Positions 17,924 to 27,118 of a DNA stretch of 64,000 nt are shown one piece after another. Position 1 is the first letter of the stretch. Each line of letters opens with the position of its first letter. The notes beneath the pieces were generated by a model. It had not been told where the DNA came from. It did no database searches and saw only the letters and a program-made list of their open reading frames with translations. The translations under genes and the position numbers were made by a program. Origin of the DNA: RPQJ01 sp963754125 (GTDB lineage Bacteria; Pseudomonadota; Gammaproteobacteria; Steroidobacterales; Steroidobacteraceae); contig CAVWEX010000001.1 of NCBI GenBank assembly GCA_963754125.1, forward strand, positions 248,001 to 312,000. The letters are read 5' to 3'.

Positions 17924-19050
17924 CCCGCGTACGCGATCCAGGAGCGCTCCGCGGCGTAGCGTCCTCCCAGGCGGCGCTGGCCGCCGCACGTCGATCGCCG
18001 ATCGTGGATGCCGGCGGCGTCACGTTCGTCTATCACGGCGCCGCCGACGCCGTGAACCTGCGCTGCTGGATCCACGGACTGCCGGCGAGCCAGCCCTTCG
18101 AGCGCGTCGGCGAGGACGACCTGTGGGTGCTGCGCGTCGAACTGCCTGAGAGCTCCCGCATCGAGTACAAGTTCGAGGTCGTGCGCGACGGACAGGCGGA
18201 CTGGATCCTCGACCCGCTGAACCCGCTGCAGGCCGCGGACCCGTTCGGCGCCAACTCGGTGGCTCAGGGGCACGGCTACGAGCGTCCGGAGTGGACGCTC
18301 GCCGACGCGGCGGCGCGGCCGGGCACGGTGGACCAGGTCGCGCTGACGAGCGCCGCGCTCGGCGACGATCGCCACGTGGGCGTGTACGTGCCGGCGCGCT
18401 TTCGCCGCAGTCGCCGCTACCCGCTGCTCGTCGTGCACGACGGCTACGACTACCTGCGCTACGCCAGCCTGCGCGTGGTGCTCGACAACCTGATCCACCG
18501 GCTCGAGATCCCGCCCCTGATCGCCGCTCTCACGCAGTCGCCCGACCGGCTCGTGGAATACGCGGGCCACGAGGGGCACGCGCGCTTCGTCGCCGAGGAA
18601 CTGCCGACGCAGCTGGCGCACGCCTTCCCGCTGCACGCCAGCCCGGCGACCCGCGGCCTGATGGGCGCGAGCTTCGGCGCGGTCGCCTCGCTGCACGCCG
18701 CCTGGCGCCACCCGGGCGCGTTCGGACGGCTGGTGCTGCAGTCGGGGTCGTTCGCGTTCTCCGACATCGGCCACCACCGGCGCACGGCGACCTTCGACCC
18801 GGTGGCGAAGTTCGTCAACGAGTTCCGCAGGCGCCCGGGCCGGCCCGCCGAGCGCATGTACCTCTCCTGCGGCATCTACGAGTCGCTGATCTACGAGAAC
18901 CGCAGCCTGGTGCCGCTGCTGCGCCACCACGGCATTGAGGTACGCTACGAGGAAGTCCGCGACGGCCACAACTGGGAGAACTGGCGCGACCGGCTGCAGT
19001 CGGCGCTCACCTGGCTCTTCCCCGGCCCGCTCTGGATGGTCTACGAATAA
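17920..19050 (+). CDS. Enterochelin-esterase-like alpha/beta hydrolase
   Basis: 376 residues. The N-terminal beta-sandwich (about residues 30-115; FVYHGAADAVNLRCWI, DPLNPLQAADPFGANS) resembles the E-set domain of Fes-type esterases. The C-terminal esterase-D-like domain has PLLVVHDG, nucleophile GASFG (Ser251) and a late His in RDGHNWENW (His350). Fes homologues hydrolyse ester bonds of siderophores, but the family is broad. Coupled by ATGA to the S51-like gene and followed 44 bases later by an ATP-grasp gene, so it probably acts on the same metabolite. Confidence 0.82.
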   Translation: MTRVRDPGALRGVASSQAALAAARRSPIVDAGGVTFVYHGAADAVNLRCWIHGLPASQPFERVGEDDLWVLRVELPESSRIEYKFEVVRDGQADWILDPLNPLQAADPFGANSVAQGHGYERPEWTLADAAARPGTVDQVALTSAALGDDRHVGVYVPARFRRSRRYPLLVVHDGYDYLRYASLRVVLDNLIHRLEIPPLIAALTQSPDRLVEYAGHEGHARFVAEELPTQLAHAFPLHASPATRGLMGASFGAVASLHAAWRHPGAFGRLVLQSGSFAFSDIGHHRRTATFDPVAKFVNEFRRRPGRPAERMYLSCGIYESLIYENRSLVPLLRHHGIEVRYEEVRDGHNWENWRDRLQSALTWLFPGPLWMVYE

Positions 19051-19094
19051 GCAACGCCCTGCCCCGGCAGGCCCGGACTGAGAGGGATTCGCAA

Positions 19095-20336
19095 GTGGCA
19101 CACGTAACCCGGCACATCGGGCTGTCGCTCGGCGCGGACATCTGCTGGCCGATCTGCTTCGAGGCCATCCTGAAGCGGCTCGAGCTCGCGATCCCGGCGG
19201 GCAACGACACGCTCGGCTTCGAGGTGAGCCGGGTGACCATCGAGCCCTTCGACCTCGGCCAGCCCGTGCGCTACGACCTCGTCATCGACCGCGTCACGCA
19301 CTGGTACTACACCAGCCGCGAGTGGATCAAGAAGGCGGTCGTGATGAACGACACGTACGTGTTCAACAACCCGTGGTCGATCCAGGCGAGCGAGAAGCAC
19401 ACCACCTACTGCGCGATGATGCGCCTCGGCCTCAAGGTGCCGGACACCTGGATGCTGCCGCCCAAGGCCTACGAGCAGACGGCCGACCTGCAGCCGACGC
19501 TGACGCGCTACGCGCGCTTCTTCGACCTCGGTCCGATCGGTGCCCGGCTCGGTTATCCGCTCTTCATGAAGCCCTACGACGGCGGCGGCTGGGTGGGCGT
19601 GTCCAAGGTGGACGACGAGGCCGGGCTGCGCGCCGCCTACGAGGGCAGCGGCACCAAGCTCATGCACCTGCAGGCCGCGGTGCTTCCGTACGAGCGGTTC
19701 GTGCGCTGCATCGGCCTCGGGCCGCAGACGCGGGCCGTGAACTACGACCCGGACGCGCCGCTGCACGACCGCTACCGCATGGACCGCGACTTCGTCGACG
19801 CCGAGCTGCGCTCCGAGCTCGAGGACATCACGCTCACGATCAACGCGTTCTTCGGCTGGGACTTCAATTCCTGCGAGGCGCTGCTGCGCGACGGCGACTG
19901 GCACCCGATCGACTTCGCCAACGCCTGCCCGGACTCGCAGGTCACTTCGCTGCACTACCACTTCCCGTGGCTCATCAAGGCGAACCTGCGCTGGGCGATC
20001 TTCTGTGCCGCCACCCGTCGCCGCGTGCGCCACAACCTCGAGTGGGCGCCCTACTTCGAGATCGCCGCGCAGGACCTGCCCTACCGCGAGAAGCTGCGCC
20101 GCTACGCACGCCTCGCCCGGCAGGCGCTCGATGCCGAGGCCTTCGAGGAATTCTGCGCGCGGCACCTCGGCCACCTCGATGCCGTCGCCGACGAATTCTT
20201 CGGCACGGAGCAGGCGCGCGACGCGGTACGCCAGAAAGTCACGGCGCTGTTCCCGGCGCACGAGGTCGACGAGTTCACCGAGTTGTTCTACGGGCGCATC
20301 CAGCAGTGGCGCGCCGCCGAGGGACGCCCGCGATGA
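19095..20336 (+). CDS. ATP-grasp ligase of unknown substrate
   Basis: 413 residues, GTG start with GAGAGG about ten bases upstream. The ATP-grasp core shows GYPLFMKPYDGGGWVGVS (candidate ATP-binding Lys159) and a C-terminal metal/ATP site FGWDFNSCEALL...HPIDFANACPD (Glu261, Asp273, Asn276). Such enzymes join a carboxylate, through an acyl-phosphate, to an amine or thiol. The N-terminal 100 residues (SLGADICWPICFEAIL) do not match a family I can name. Its stop overlaps the next start by ATGA. As the only bond-forming enzyme in the operon it is the likely biosynthetic step. Confidence 0.78.
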   Translation: MAHVTRHIGLSLGADICWPICFEAILKRLELAIPAGNDTLGFEVSRVTIEPFDLGQPVRYDLVIDRVTHWYYTSREWIKKAVVMNDTYVFNNPWSIQASEKHTTYCAMMRLGLKVPDTWMLPPKAYEQTADLQPTLTRYARFFDLGPIGARLGYPLFMKPYDGGGWVGVSKVDDEAGLRAAYEGSGTKLMHLQAAVLPYERFVRCIGLGPQTRAVNYDPDAPLHDRYRMDRDFVDAELRSELEDITLTINAFFGWDFNSCEALLRDGDWHPIDFANACPDSQVTSLHYHFPWLIKANLRWAIFCAATRRRVRHNLEWAPYFEIAAQDLPYREKLRRYARLARQALDAEAFEEFCARHLGHLDAVADEFFGTEQARDAVRQKVTALFPAHEVDEFTELFYGRIQQWRAAEGRPR

Positions 20337-21064
20337 AACGCGACTACTTCAGCTGGCACACGCATCGGCTGCCCTGCCCGGCACGGGTGGTCCGCTGGGG
20401 GCACTGGGGCACGCCGGTGCTGATCTTCCCGACCGCGGGCGGCGACTGCGAGGAACCCGAGCGGCAGGGCCTCATCGGCGCCGTCTCGGGCCTGATCGAG
20501 GCGGGACGCATCAAGGTCTACGCGGTGGACAGCGTTCCCGGCCGGCACTGGACGTCGCGGCAGCACTCGCCGGAGTACTGCTCGCGCGTGCAGAACCTGT
20601 TCGACGCCTACGTGTACGAGGAAGTCGTGCCGCTCATCCGCAGCGACTGCGCCACGCACGACCTCGAGGTCGTCACGGCGGGCGCCTCCTACGGCGCGCT
20701 CTTCGCGGTGGCGAGCCTGTGCCGGCACCCGGACGCATTCCGCCTCGCCCTCGGCATGAGCGGTACCTACGACCTGTCGGGCTACCTCGGCGGCCGCTGG
20801 AACGACGACTTCTATTTCTCCTCGCCGCCGCACTTCCTGCCGGGTCTCGGCGACGGCTGGCAGCTCGACGCGCTGCGGCGGCGCTTCGCGATCCTCGCGA
20901 CCGGCTCGGGACGCTGGGAGGATCCCGGCGAATCCTGGCGGCTCGCCGGGGTACTGGGCTCGAAGGGCATCCCCAACCGGGTGGACGACTGGGGACCCGG
21001 CGTGGACCACGACTGGCCCACCTGGCTCACGATGCTGCCGAAGTACCTGGCCGAGTTCGCCTGA
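20333..21064 (+). CDS. Esterase-D-like alpha/beta hydrolase, second esterase of the operon
   Basis: 243 residues. It lacks the N-terminal sandwich of the other esterase and starts directly with the hydrolase fold (VLIFPTAGGDCEEPE). The nucleophile elbow is GASYG (Ser119) and the candidate His is in GVDHDWPTW near the C-terminus. Overall pattern as in the putative esterase family (IFPTAGG, FDAYVYEEVVPLI, MSGTYDLSGYLGG). Translationally coupled (ATGA) to the ATP-grasp gene. A GC hairpin at 21065-21080 follows the stop. Confidence 0.82.
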   Translation: MKRDYFSWHTHRLPCPARVVRWGHWGTPVLIFPTAGGDCEEPERQGLIGAVSGLIEAGRIKVYAVDSVPGRHWTSRQHSPEYCSRVQNLFDAYVYEEVVPLIRSDCATHDLEVVTAGASYGALFAVASLCRHPDAFRLALGMSGTYDLSGYLGGRWNDDFYFSSPPHFLPGLGDGWQLDALRRRFAILATGSGRWEDPGESWRLAGVLGSKGIPNRVDDWGPGVDHDWPTWLTMLPKYLAEFA

Positions 21065-21113
21065 GTCCGCGCGGGCGGACGGCCGCCGCCCATGCGGTAC
21101 GGTGCGATCCGGT

Positions 21114-21917
21114 TCAGCGCGCCTGGAACTTCGCCGGGCGCTTCTCGCGAAACGCGCTCACGCCCTCGAGGAAGTCCGGGCTGTCGCCGAGGCTGCGCTG
21201 CGCGGCGGCCTCGTGCTCGAGCTGCTCGGCGAGCGAGCTCCTGCCTGCGAGCGCGGTGAGCTCGCGCACGGCCAGGAAGGCCTGGCGCGGGCCGGCCGCG
21301 AGCGTGCGCGCGAGTTCCTCCGCACGCGCCATCAGGCGATCGTCATCCACGCACTCGGCGACGAGCCCGATGGCGGCGGCCGTTTCGGCCGGGATCGCCT
21401 CGCCCGTCAGCGCATAGGCGCGCGCGCGCGCCTCGCCGACGCGGCGCGCGAGGAAATGCGTGGCCCCCATGTCGGGCGCGAGACCGAGCTTCGGCGCAAA
21501 CAGGAAGCTGAGGCTGGCCGAGCGCGCCGCCACCGTGATGTCGCCCATCAGCGCGATCGATGCGCCGGCCCCGGCCGCCACGCCGTTCAGGGCCACGACC
21601 AGCGGCACCGGCAGGCTGCACCACATCGTCGCCACGGGATTGAACTCGCCGCGCAGCCGCCCGGCCATGAACTGGCCCATGGACTGGCCGCGGGCCGGCA
21701 CGGCCGAGGGATCGGTCAGGTCGGCGCCCGCGCAGAAGCCGCGGCCCGCGCCGGTGAGCAGCACCGCGCGCACCGCGCGCTCGCGCTGGATGGCCTCGGC
21801 GCAGTCGCGCAGGTCGCGCAACAGGCCGAGCGAGAGGCTGTTGAGTTTCGCCGGGCGGTTCAGCACCACCTTCATCACGTCGCCCGCCTGCTCGCAGGCC
21901 AGGTTCTCGAACTGCAT
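21114..21917 (-). CDS. Enoyl-CoA hydratase/isomerase family protein
   Basis: 267 residues, crotonase fold. The oxyanion-hole motifs are GFCAGADLTDP and ALNGVAAGAGASIAL, followed by LGLAPDMGATHFLARRVG and a C-terminal EGVSAFREKRPAKF. In the second motif the residues where hydratase Glu normally lies read as Asp/Met, closer to the PaaG/isomerase branch (inference). It acts on 2- or 3-enoyl-CoA in beta-oxidation or aromatic degradation. Divergent from the DUF1840 gene and convergent with the ATP-grasp operon. Confidence 0.85.
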   Translation of the reverse strand: MQFENLACEQAGDVMKVVLNRPAKLNSLSLGLLRDLRDCAEAIQRERAVRAVLLTGAGRGFCAGADLTDPSAVPARGQSMGQFMAGRLRGEFNPVATMWCSLPVPLVVALNGVAAGAGASIALMGDITVAARSASLSFLFAPKLGLAPDMGATHFLARRVGEARARAYALTGEAIPAETAAAIGLVAECVDDDRLMARAEELARTLAAGPRQAFLAVRELTALAGRSSLAEQLEHEAAAQRSLGDSPDFLEGVSAFREKRPAKFQAR

Positions 21918-22012
21918 TCCGCGCTCCTCGTGTACGCCGTCGACCGCCGCTATGATTGCATGATCCGCCGGGACGACGGGTTCCGCCCGTTCGCCGCGGC
22001 CAAGGAGGCAGC

Positions 22013-22339
22013 ATGATCGTCAAGTTTTCCACGCGCGCCGGCGCGCTCACCATGCACGGCGACGCGGCCGTCGCCCTGCTGCGCGCCATGGGCCATTCCG
22101 GCACGGTGCCGGGGGCGATCCTCGCGGCCGACCTGCCCGGGGCGCTCGCGAGCCTGCGGCGCACGCTCGACGAGCAGGCCGGGGCCGCGCCGGTCGCCAG
22201 CGAGCCGCCCGAAGAAAGCGAAGACGAGGACGAGGACCGCCAGCCGCCGGTGACGCTCGCCATGCGCGCTGTGCCCCTGATCGACATGATCGAGACCGCG
22301 ATCGCCCGCGACTCCGACCTGATGTGGGAGCGCGGGTAG
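22013..22339 (+). CDS. DUF1840 domain protein
   Basis: 108 residues, matching the whole DUF1840 family: MIVKFSTRAGALTMHGDAA at the start, MGHSGTVPGAI in the middle, then an acidic linker (PPEESEDEDEDRQ) and VTLAMRAVPLIDMI with a closing LMWE. Function unknown. The start is firmly set by AAGGAGG six bases upstream of ATG. A small membrane protein gene follows after five bases. Confidence 0.92.
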   Translation: MIVKFSTRAGALTMHGDAAVALLRAMGHSGTVPGAILAADLPGALASLRRTLDEQAGAAPVASEPPEESEDEDEDRQPPVTLAMRAVPLIDMIETAIARDSDLMWERG

Positions 22340-22344
22340 CGGCG

Positions 22345-22686
22345 ATGCGGACGGCCGTCGCCCGGGTCCTGGCGGGCGTCGCGCTGCTGCTGCTCGCGGC
22401 GCATTTCTTCCGCGCCGGCCTGATCCCGCTCACGGCGCTCTGCGTCGTGCTGTTGGCACTGCTGTTCATCCGCGCCACCTGGGCCGTTCGCAGCCTGCAG
22501 ATCGCGCTGGCCCTCGGGACACTGGAATGGCTGCGGACGGCCTGGGTGTTCGCCGCCGCCCGCGCCGCGCAGGGCCAGCCCTACGGGCGGCTGCTCGCGA
22601 TCCTGGGGACGGTCGCCGCCCTCACGGCGGTCGCGGCGCTGCTGATGCCCCGGCGAGCCGTGCGGAACCCCGGGGAGTTTCGGTAG
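22345..22686 (+). CDS. Small membrane protein
   Basis: 113 residues with three hydrophobic segments (AGVALLLLAAHFF; LTALCVVLLALLFI; AILGTVAALTAVAALLM), so it is probably an integral inner-membrane protein. I do not recognise a family. The ATG at 22345 starts five bases after the DUF1840 stop, indicating co-transcription. An in-frame start 21 bases earlier exists but would overlap the upstream gene. Confidence 0.75.
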   Translation: MRTAVARVLAGVALLLLAAHFFRAGLIPLTALCVVLLALLFIRATWAVRSLQIALALGTLEWLRTAWVFAAARAAQGQPYGRLLAILGTVAALTAVAALLMPRRAVRNPGEFR

Positions 22687-22703
22687 TCTAGTGGGCTGAC
22701 CCG

Positions 22704-22742
22704 CCGGATCGGCCGGGCAGCGATACGCTGCCCGCCGACCGG
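22704..22742 (+). terminator. Hairpin between the small membrane protein and dcp
   Basis: A 17-bp imperfect stem with two bulges (22704-22722 with 22726-22742) over a three-base loop, followed only by TTT. It may end the upstream transcript or sit in the dcp leader. Confidence 0.4.
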
Positions 22743-22776
22743 TTTCGTCCCGGACACAGCCCACCGAGGTTTCCCG

Positions 22777-24942
22777 ATGTCATTGAAGACCCTCATCGCC
22801 GGCGCCGGAATGGCCGCCTGCCTCGCCGCGGGCCCCGCGGCCGCCACCACCAGCGCCCCGGCCGCGAACCCGCTGCTCGCCCCCTGGAGCGGCCCCTATG
22901 GCGGCGTTCCGCCCTTCGACCAGGCGAAAGTCGAGCACCTGCAGCCCGGGCTCGAAGCCGGCATGGCCGAGCAGCTCGCGGAGATCGACCGCATCACCGC
23001 CAACCCCGAGCCTGCGACGTTCGACAACACGATCGCCGCACTGGAGCGCGCCGGCCGCACGCTGGATCGCGTGAGAACCGTCTACGGCATCTACAGCTCG
23101 ACGCTCAACGACGAGGCGGTCCAGGCCGTCGAGCGCGAGATGGCACCGAGGCTCGCAGCCTTTCAGGACCAGGTCACGCAGAACGAGAAGCTGTTCGAGC
23201 GCATCGCTGCGGTGTACGAGACTCGCGAGAAATCCGGCCTGACGGCTGAGCAGCAGCGGCTCACCTGGCTCTACTACACGAACTTCGTCCGCGCGGGCGC
23301 AAAGCTCGACGCCGACGCCAAGAAGCAACTCTCGGAGATCAACCAGAAGCTGGCCACGCTGTTCACGAAGTTCGGCCAGAACGTGCTCGCCGACGAGAAC
23401 GACGGCCAGCTCGTCATCGAGAACGAGGCCGATCTCGCCGGCCTGCCGGAGTCGGTGCGGGCCGGCGCGGCCCAGGTCGCGGAGGCGCGTGGACTCAAGG
23501 GCAAGTGGGTCGTCGCCAACACGCGCTCGAGCGTCGAGCCGTTCATCACCTACGCCGAGCGCCGTGACCTGCGCGAGAAAGCCTGGCGCATGTTCGTGAA
23601 CCGCGGCGACAACGGCGGAGCGACCGACAACAACGCCATCATCGGCGAGATCCTCGCGCTGCGCGCCGAGCGCGCCAAGCTGCTGGGCTACGAGACCCAC
23701 GCCCACTGGCGCCTCGAGAACGCCATGGCGAAGAACCCCGAGCGCGCCATGGAACTCATGGAAGCGGTGTGGACGCCGGCCGTCGCCCGCGTCCGCGAGG
23801 AAGTGGCCGACATGCAGGCGATCGCCGACAAGGAAGGCGCCGGCATCAAGATCGAGCCCTGGGACTACCGCTACTACGCCGAGAAGGTCCGCAAGGACAA
23901 GTACGACCTCGACGAGACCCAGGTCACGCCCTACATGCAGCTCGAGAACCTGCGCGAAGGCATGTTCTACATGGCGAAGGAACTCTTCGGCTTCCACTTC
24001 AGGCCGGTGGACCCGGCCAAGGTGTCCGTCTATCACCCCGACGTGCGCGTCTGGGAGGTGAACGACCCGGCGGGCAAGCTGGTGGGCCTGTGGTACTTCG
24101 ACCCGTATGCGCGCAAGGGCAAGCGCTCGGGCGCGTGGATGAACGCCTACCGCCCGCAGGAGCGCTTCGACGGCGAGGTGAAGACCATCGTCTCGAACAA
24201 CTCGAATTTCGTGAAGGGAAGCCCCGGCGAGCCGGTGCTCATCAGCTGGACGGACGCCAAGACGTTGTTCCACGAGTTCGGCCACGCGCTGCACGGCCTG
24301 AGCTCGAACGTGAACTACCCGTCGGTGTCCGGCACGCGCGTCGCGCGCGACTACGTCGAGTTCCCGTCGCAGGTGCTCGAGCACTGGCTCGCGACGCCCG
24401 AGATCCTCGACCGCTACGCGCTGCACTACCAGACCGGCAAGCCGATCCCGAAGGACCTGGTGGAGAAGATCAAGCGGGCAAACACGTTCAACCAGGGCTT
24501 CGACACCGTCGAGTACCTGTCGAGCGCACTGATCGACATGAAGCTGCACCTCGCGGGCGCGCAGACGATCGACGCCGACAAGTTCGAGCGGGAGACGCTC
24601 ACCGCGCTCGGCATGCCCACCGAGATCGTGATGCGCCACCGGACGCCGCAGTTCATGCACGTGTTCTCCGGCGACGGCTACTCGGCGGGCTACTACAGCT
24701 ACCTGTGGTCGGACACGCTGACGGCCGACGCCTGGGAGGCCTTCACCGAGGCCGGCGGCCCGTGGGACAAGGCGGTGGCGAAGCGCCTGCGCGACCACGT
24801 GTTCTCGGTCGGCAACACCATCGACCCGGCCGACGGCTATCGCGCGTTCCGCGGCCGGGACGCCGGCATCGACGCCCTGATGCGCAAGCGCGGCTTCCCC
24901 GTGCCGGCAGCGGCCACACCCGCCGCAGGCAAGTCGAAGTAA
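22777..24942 (+). CDS. dcp: M3-family peptidyl-dipeptidase, exported
   Basis: 721 residues with an N-terminal signal peptide (AGAGMAACLAAGPAAATTSA). The zinc motif is HEFGHALHG (His499-His503), followed by VARDYVEFPSQVLEHW, a pattern of the Dcp branch and not of cytoplasmic oligopeptidase A. The enzyme removes dipeptides from the C-terminus of peptides, here in the periplasm. GAGG lies upstream of the ATG. It faces an oligopeptidase B gene and an M48 lipoprotein gene, making a small peptidase cluster. Confidence 0.93.
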   Translation: MSLKTLIAGAGMAACLAAGPAAATTSAPAANPLLAPWSGPYGGVPPFDQAKVEHLQPGLEAGMAEQLAEIDRITANPEPATFDNTIAALERAGRTLDRVRTVYGIYSSTLNDEAVQAVEREMAPRLAAFQDQVTQNEKLFERIAAVYETREKSGLTAEQQRLTWLYYTNFVRAGAKLDADAKKQLSEINQKLATLFTKFGQNVLADENDGQLVIENEADLAGLPESVRAGAAQVAEARGLKGKWVVANTRSSVEPFITYAERRDLREKAWRMFVNRGDNGGATDNNAIIGEILALRAERAKLLGYETHAHWRLENAMAKNPERAMELMEAVWTPAVARVREEVADMQAIADKEGAGIKIEPWDYRYYAEKVRKDKYDLDETQVTPYMQLENLREGMFYMAKELFGFHFRPVDPAKVSVYHPDVRVWEVNDPAGKLVGLWYFDPYARKGKRSGAWMNAYRPQERFDGEVKTIVSNNSNFVKGSPGEPVLISWTDAKTLFHEFGHALHGLSSNVNYPSVSGTRVARDYVEFPSQVLEHWLATPEILDRYALHYQTGKPIPKDLVEKIKRANTFNQGFDTVEYLSSALIDMKLHLAGAQTIDADKFERETLTALGMPTEIVMRHRTPQFMHVFSGDGYSAGYYSYLWSDTLTADAWEAFTEAGGPWDKAVAKRLRDHVFSVGNTIDPADGYRAFRGRDAGIDALMRKRGFPVPAAATPAAGKSK

Positions 24943-24976
24943 GAGGCAGGTGAAGATCCCTCACCCGGCCTGACGG

Positions 24977-25049
24977 CCACCCCCTTTCCCGCCGGCGCGG
25001 GAGAGGGGTCCGATTCCCTCCCGCCCGAGGCGGGAGCGAATCGGGGTGG
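24977..25049. terminator. Bidirectional hairpin terminator between dcp and oligopeptidase B
   Basis: Nested inverted repeats: an outer CCACCCC (24977-24983) with GGGGTGG (25043-25049), a CCCTTTCCCGCC/GCGGGAGAGGGG-type stem, and an inner GATTC...GAATC over a 7-bp GC stem (25018-25036). It lies exactly between two convergent stops. No long T-run. Confidence 0.55.
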
Positions 25050-25053
25050 GGCG

Positions 25054-27118
25054 CTACTCGAAGATCCCCGCCTGGTCCAGCAGGAACGCGTATTCCTCCG
25101 CGTACTCGCGGTAGCGCTGGAAGCGTCCCGACTTGCCACCGTGACCCGCCTCCATGTTGACGCGGAACAGGATGGGCCGATCGTCGGTCTTGAGTCGCCG
25201 CAGGCGCGCCACCCATTTCGCGGGCTCGAAGTACTGCACCTGGCTGTCCCAGAGGCCCGTCGTCACCAGCATCGCCGGGTAGGCCTGCCGCGCGACGTTG
25301 TCGTAGGGGGAGTACGAGAGCATGTACTCGTAGTAGGGCTTCTCGTTCGGGTTGCCCCACTCGTCGTATTCGTTGGTCGTGAGCGGGAGGCTCTCGTCGA
25401 GCATGGTCGTCACGACGTCCACGAAGGGCACGTGCGCGACGATCGCCTTGTAGTCCGCCGGCGCGAGGTTCACGACCGCGCCCATCAGCAGCCCGCCGGC
25501 GCTGCCGCCGCGGGCGAACACGCGCGTCGGGTCCGCATAGCCCTCCTGCACGAGGAAGCGCGTCACGTCGATGAAGTCGTTGAAGCTGTTCTGCTTCTGG
25601 AGCAGCCGGCCGGCGTCGTACCAGCGACGGCCGCGTTCCTGCCCGCCGCGCACCTGCGCGATCGCGTACACGAAGCCGCGGTCGAGCAGCGACAGCTGGG
25701 GCGTGCCGAACACCGGGTCGCTGGACAGGCCGTAGGACCCGTAGCCGTACTGCAGCAGCGGCGCGCTGCCGTCCCGGCGGAAGCCCTTGCGGTACACGAC
25801 GGCGACCGGGATCTCGGCGCCGTCGCGCGCCGGCGCCCACAGGTATTCCGTGGCGTAGCGCGAGGCGTCGAAGCCGCCGAGCACGGGCTCCTGCTTGAGC
25901 AGCCTGCGCTCCCCCGTCCTCACGTCGTAGTCGTAGGTCGTCGTGGGGGTGGTGAGCGAGGTGTAGGTGTAGCGGACGACGTGGGCGCCGATCTCCTCGT
26001 TGTCGCCGAGCGCGGCGCGGTAGGCGGGTTCGTCGGAGGCGATGTGGAAATCGCGGCCGCCGTCCCACGGCCGGATGCGCAGCCTGCGCAGGCCGCCCGA
26101 GCGCTCCTCGATCGCGAGGAAGCCGCGGAACACGCTGAAGTCGTGCACGAAGGCCTCGTCGCCATGGGCCACGAGCTCGCGCCACGTCGAGCGATCGCAC
26201 GAGAAGCCGACCGGTGCCTCCATGAGGCGGAAGTTCGGCGCCTGCCAGTTGGTGCGGATGATCCAGCGGCCGTCGAAGTGATCGGCCTGGTACTCGTGGT
26301 CGCGCTCGCGCGGGCTGATCACGCGGAACTCGAGCGCCGGATCGGCGGCGTCCGCGTAGCGCTGCTCGCTCGACAGCGTGCTCTGCGAATGGATGTAGAG
26401 GTAGCGTCCGTCCTTGGTCGTGCCGACGTCCACGTAGAAGCTCTCGTCTGCTTCCTCGAACACGAGCGGATCGGTCGCCGGATCCGTGCCGAGCACGTGC
26501 CTGCGCACCCGGTTCCCGAGCAGGGTCTGCGGATCCTTCTCGATGTAGAGCACGCTGCGGTTGTCCGCGGCCCAGGCGACCGCGGCCTCGACGTTCGGGA
26601 TCGCGTCCGGCAGCGTCCGGCCGGTCGTCGAGATCCTTGAAGCGCAGCGTGTACTGGCGCCGGCCGACCGTGTCCTCGGCGTAGGCCAGCAGGCGGTTGT
26701 CGGGGCTCACCTCGAGTTCGGCCACGTCGTAGTAGTCGTGGCCGCGCGCCAGCTCGTCGAGGTCGAGCAGCACCTGCTCGGGCGCCTCGAGCGAGCCCGC
26801 CTTGCGGGCGTACACGGGATACTCGTCGCCCGCCTCGTAGCGCCGGTAGTACCAGTGACCGCGATCAAGGTAGGGCACCGTGACGTCGTCCTGCTTGATG
26901 CGCCCGACGATCTCGGCGAAGAGCTTCTCCTCGAGCGGCCGCAGCGGCGCGAGCATCGCGTCCTTGTAGGCGTTCTCGGCGGCGAGATGCGCGAGCACCT
27001 CGGGATCCTCGCGCGCGTCGTCGCGCAGCCAGTAGTACTCGTCGACGCGCGTGCCGTGCGGCGACTGCACCTCGTGGGGCTTCATCGCCGCGACGGGTGG
27101 CGTGGGCTTCACTTTCAT
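25054..27118 (-). CDS. ptrB: Oligopeptidase B-like S9 peptidase (one frame break)
   Basis: About 687 residues. The N-terminal propeller begins PHEVQSPHGTRVDEYYWLRDD. The catalytic domain has RGGSAGGLLMG (Ser), LWDSQVQYFEPAKW and MEAGHGGKSGRF (His). The enzyme cleaves short peptides after Lys or Arg and has no signal peptide. One extra base at 26628 breaks the frame; removing it joins FKDL to ATGRTLPDAIPN and restores the propeller. The start overlaps the stop of the upstream M48 gene (ATGA), so the two are coupled. Confidence 0.9.
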
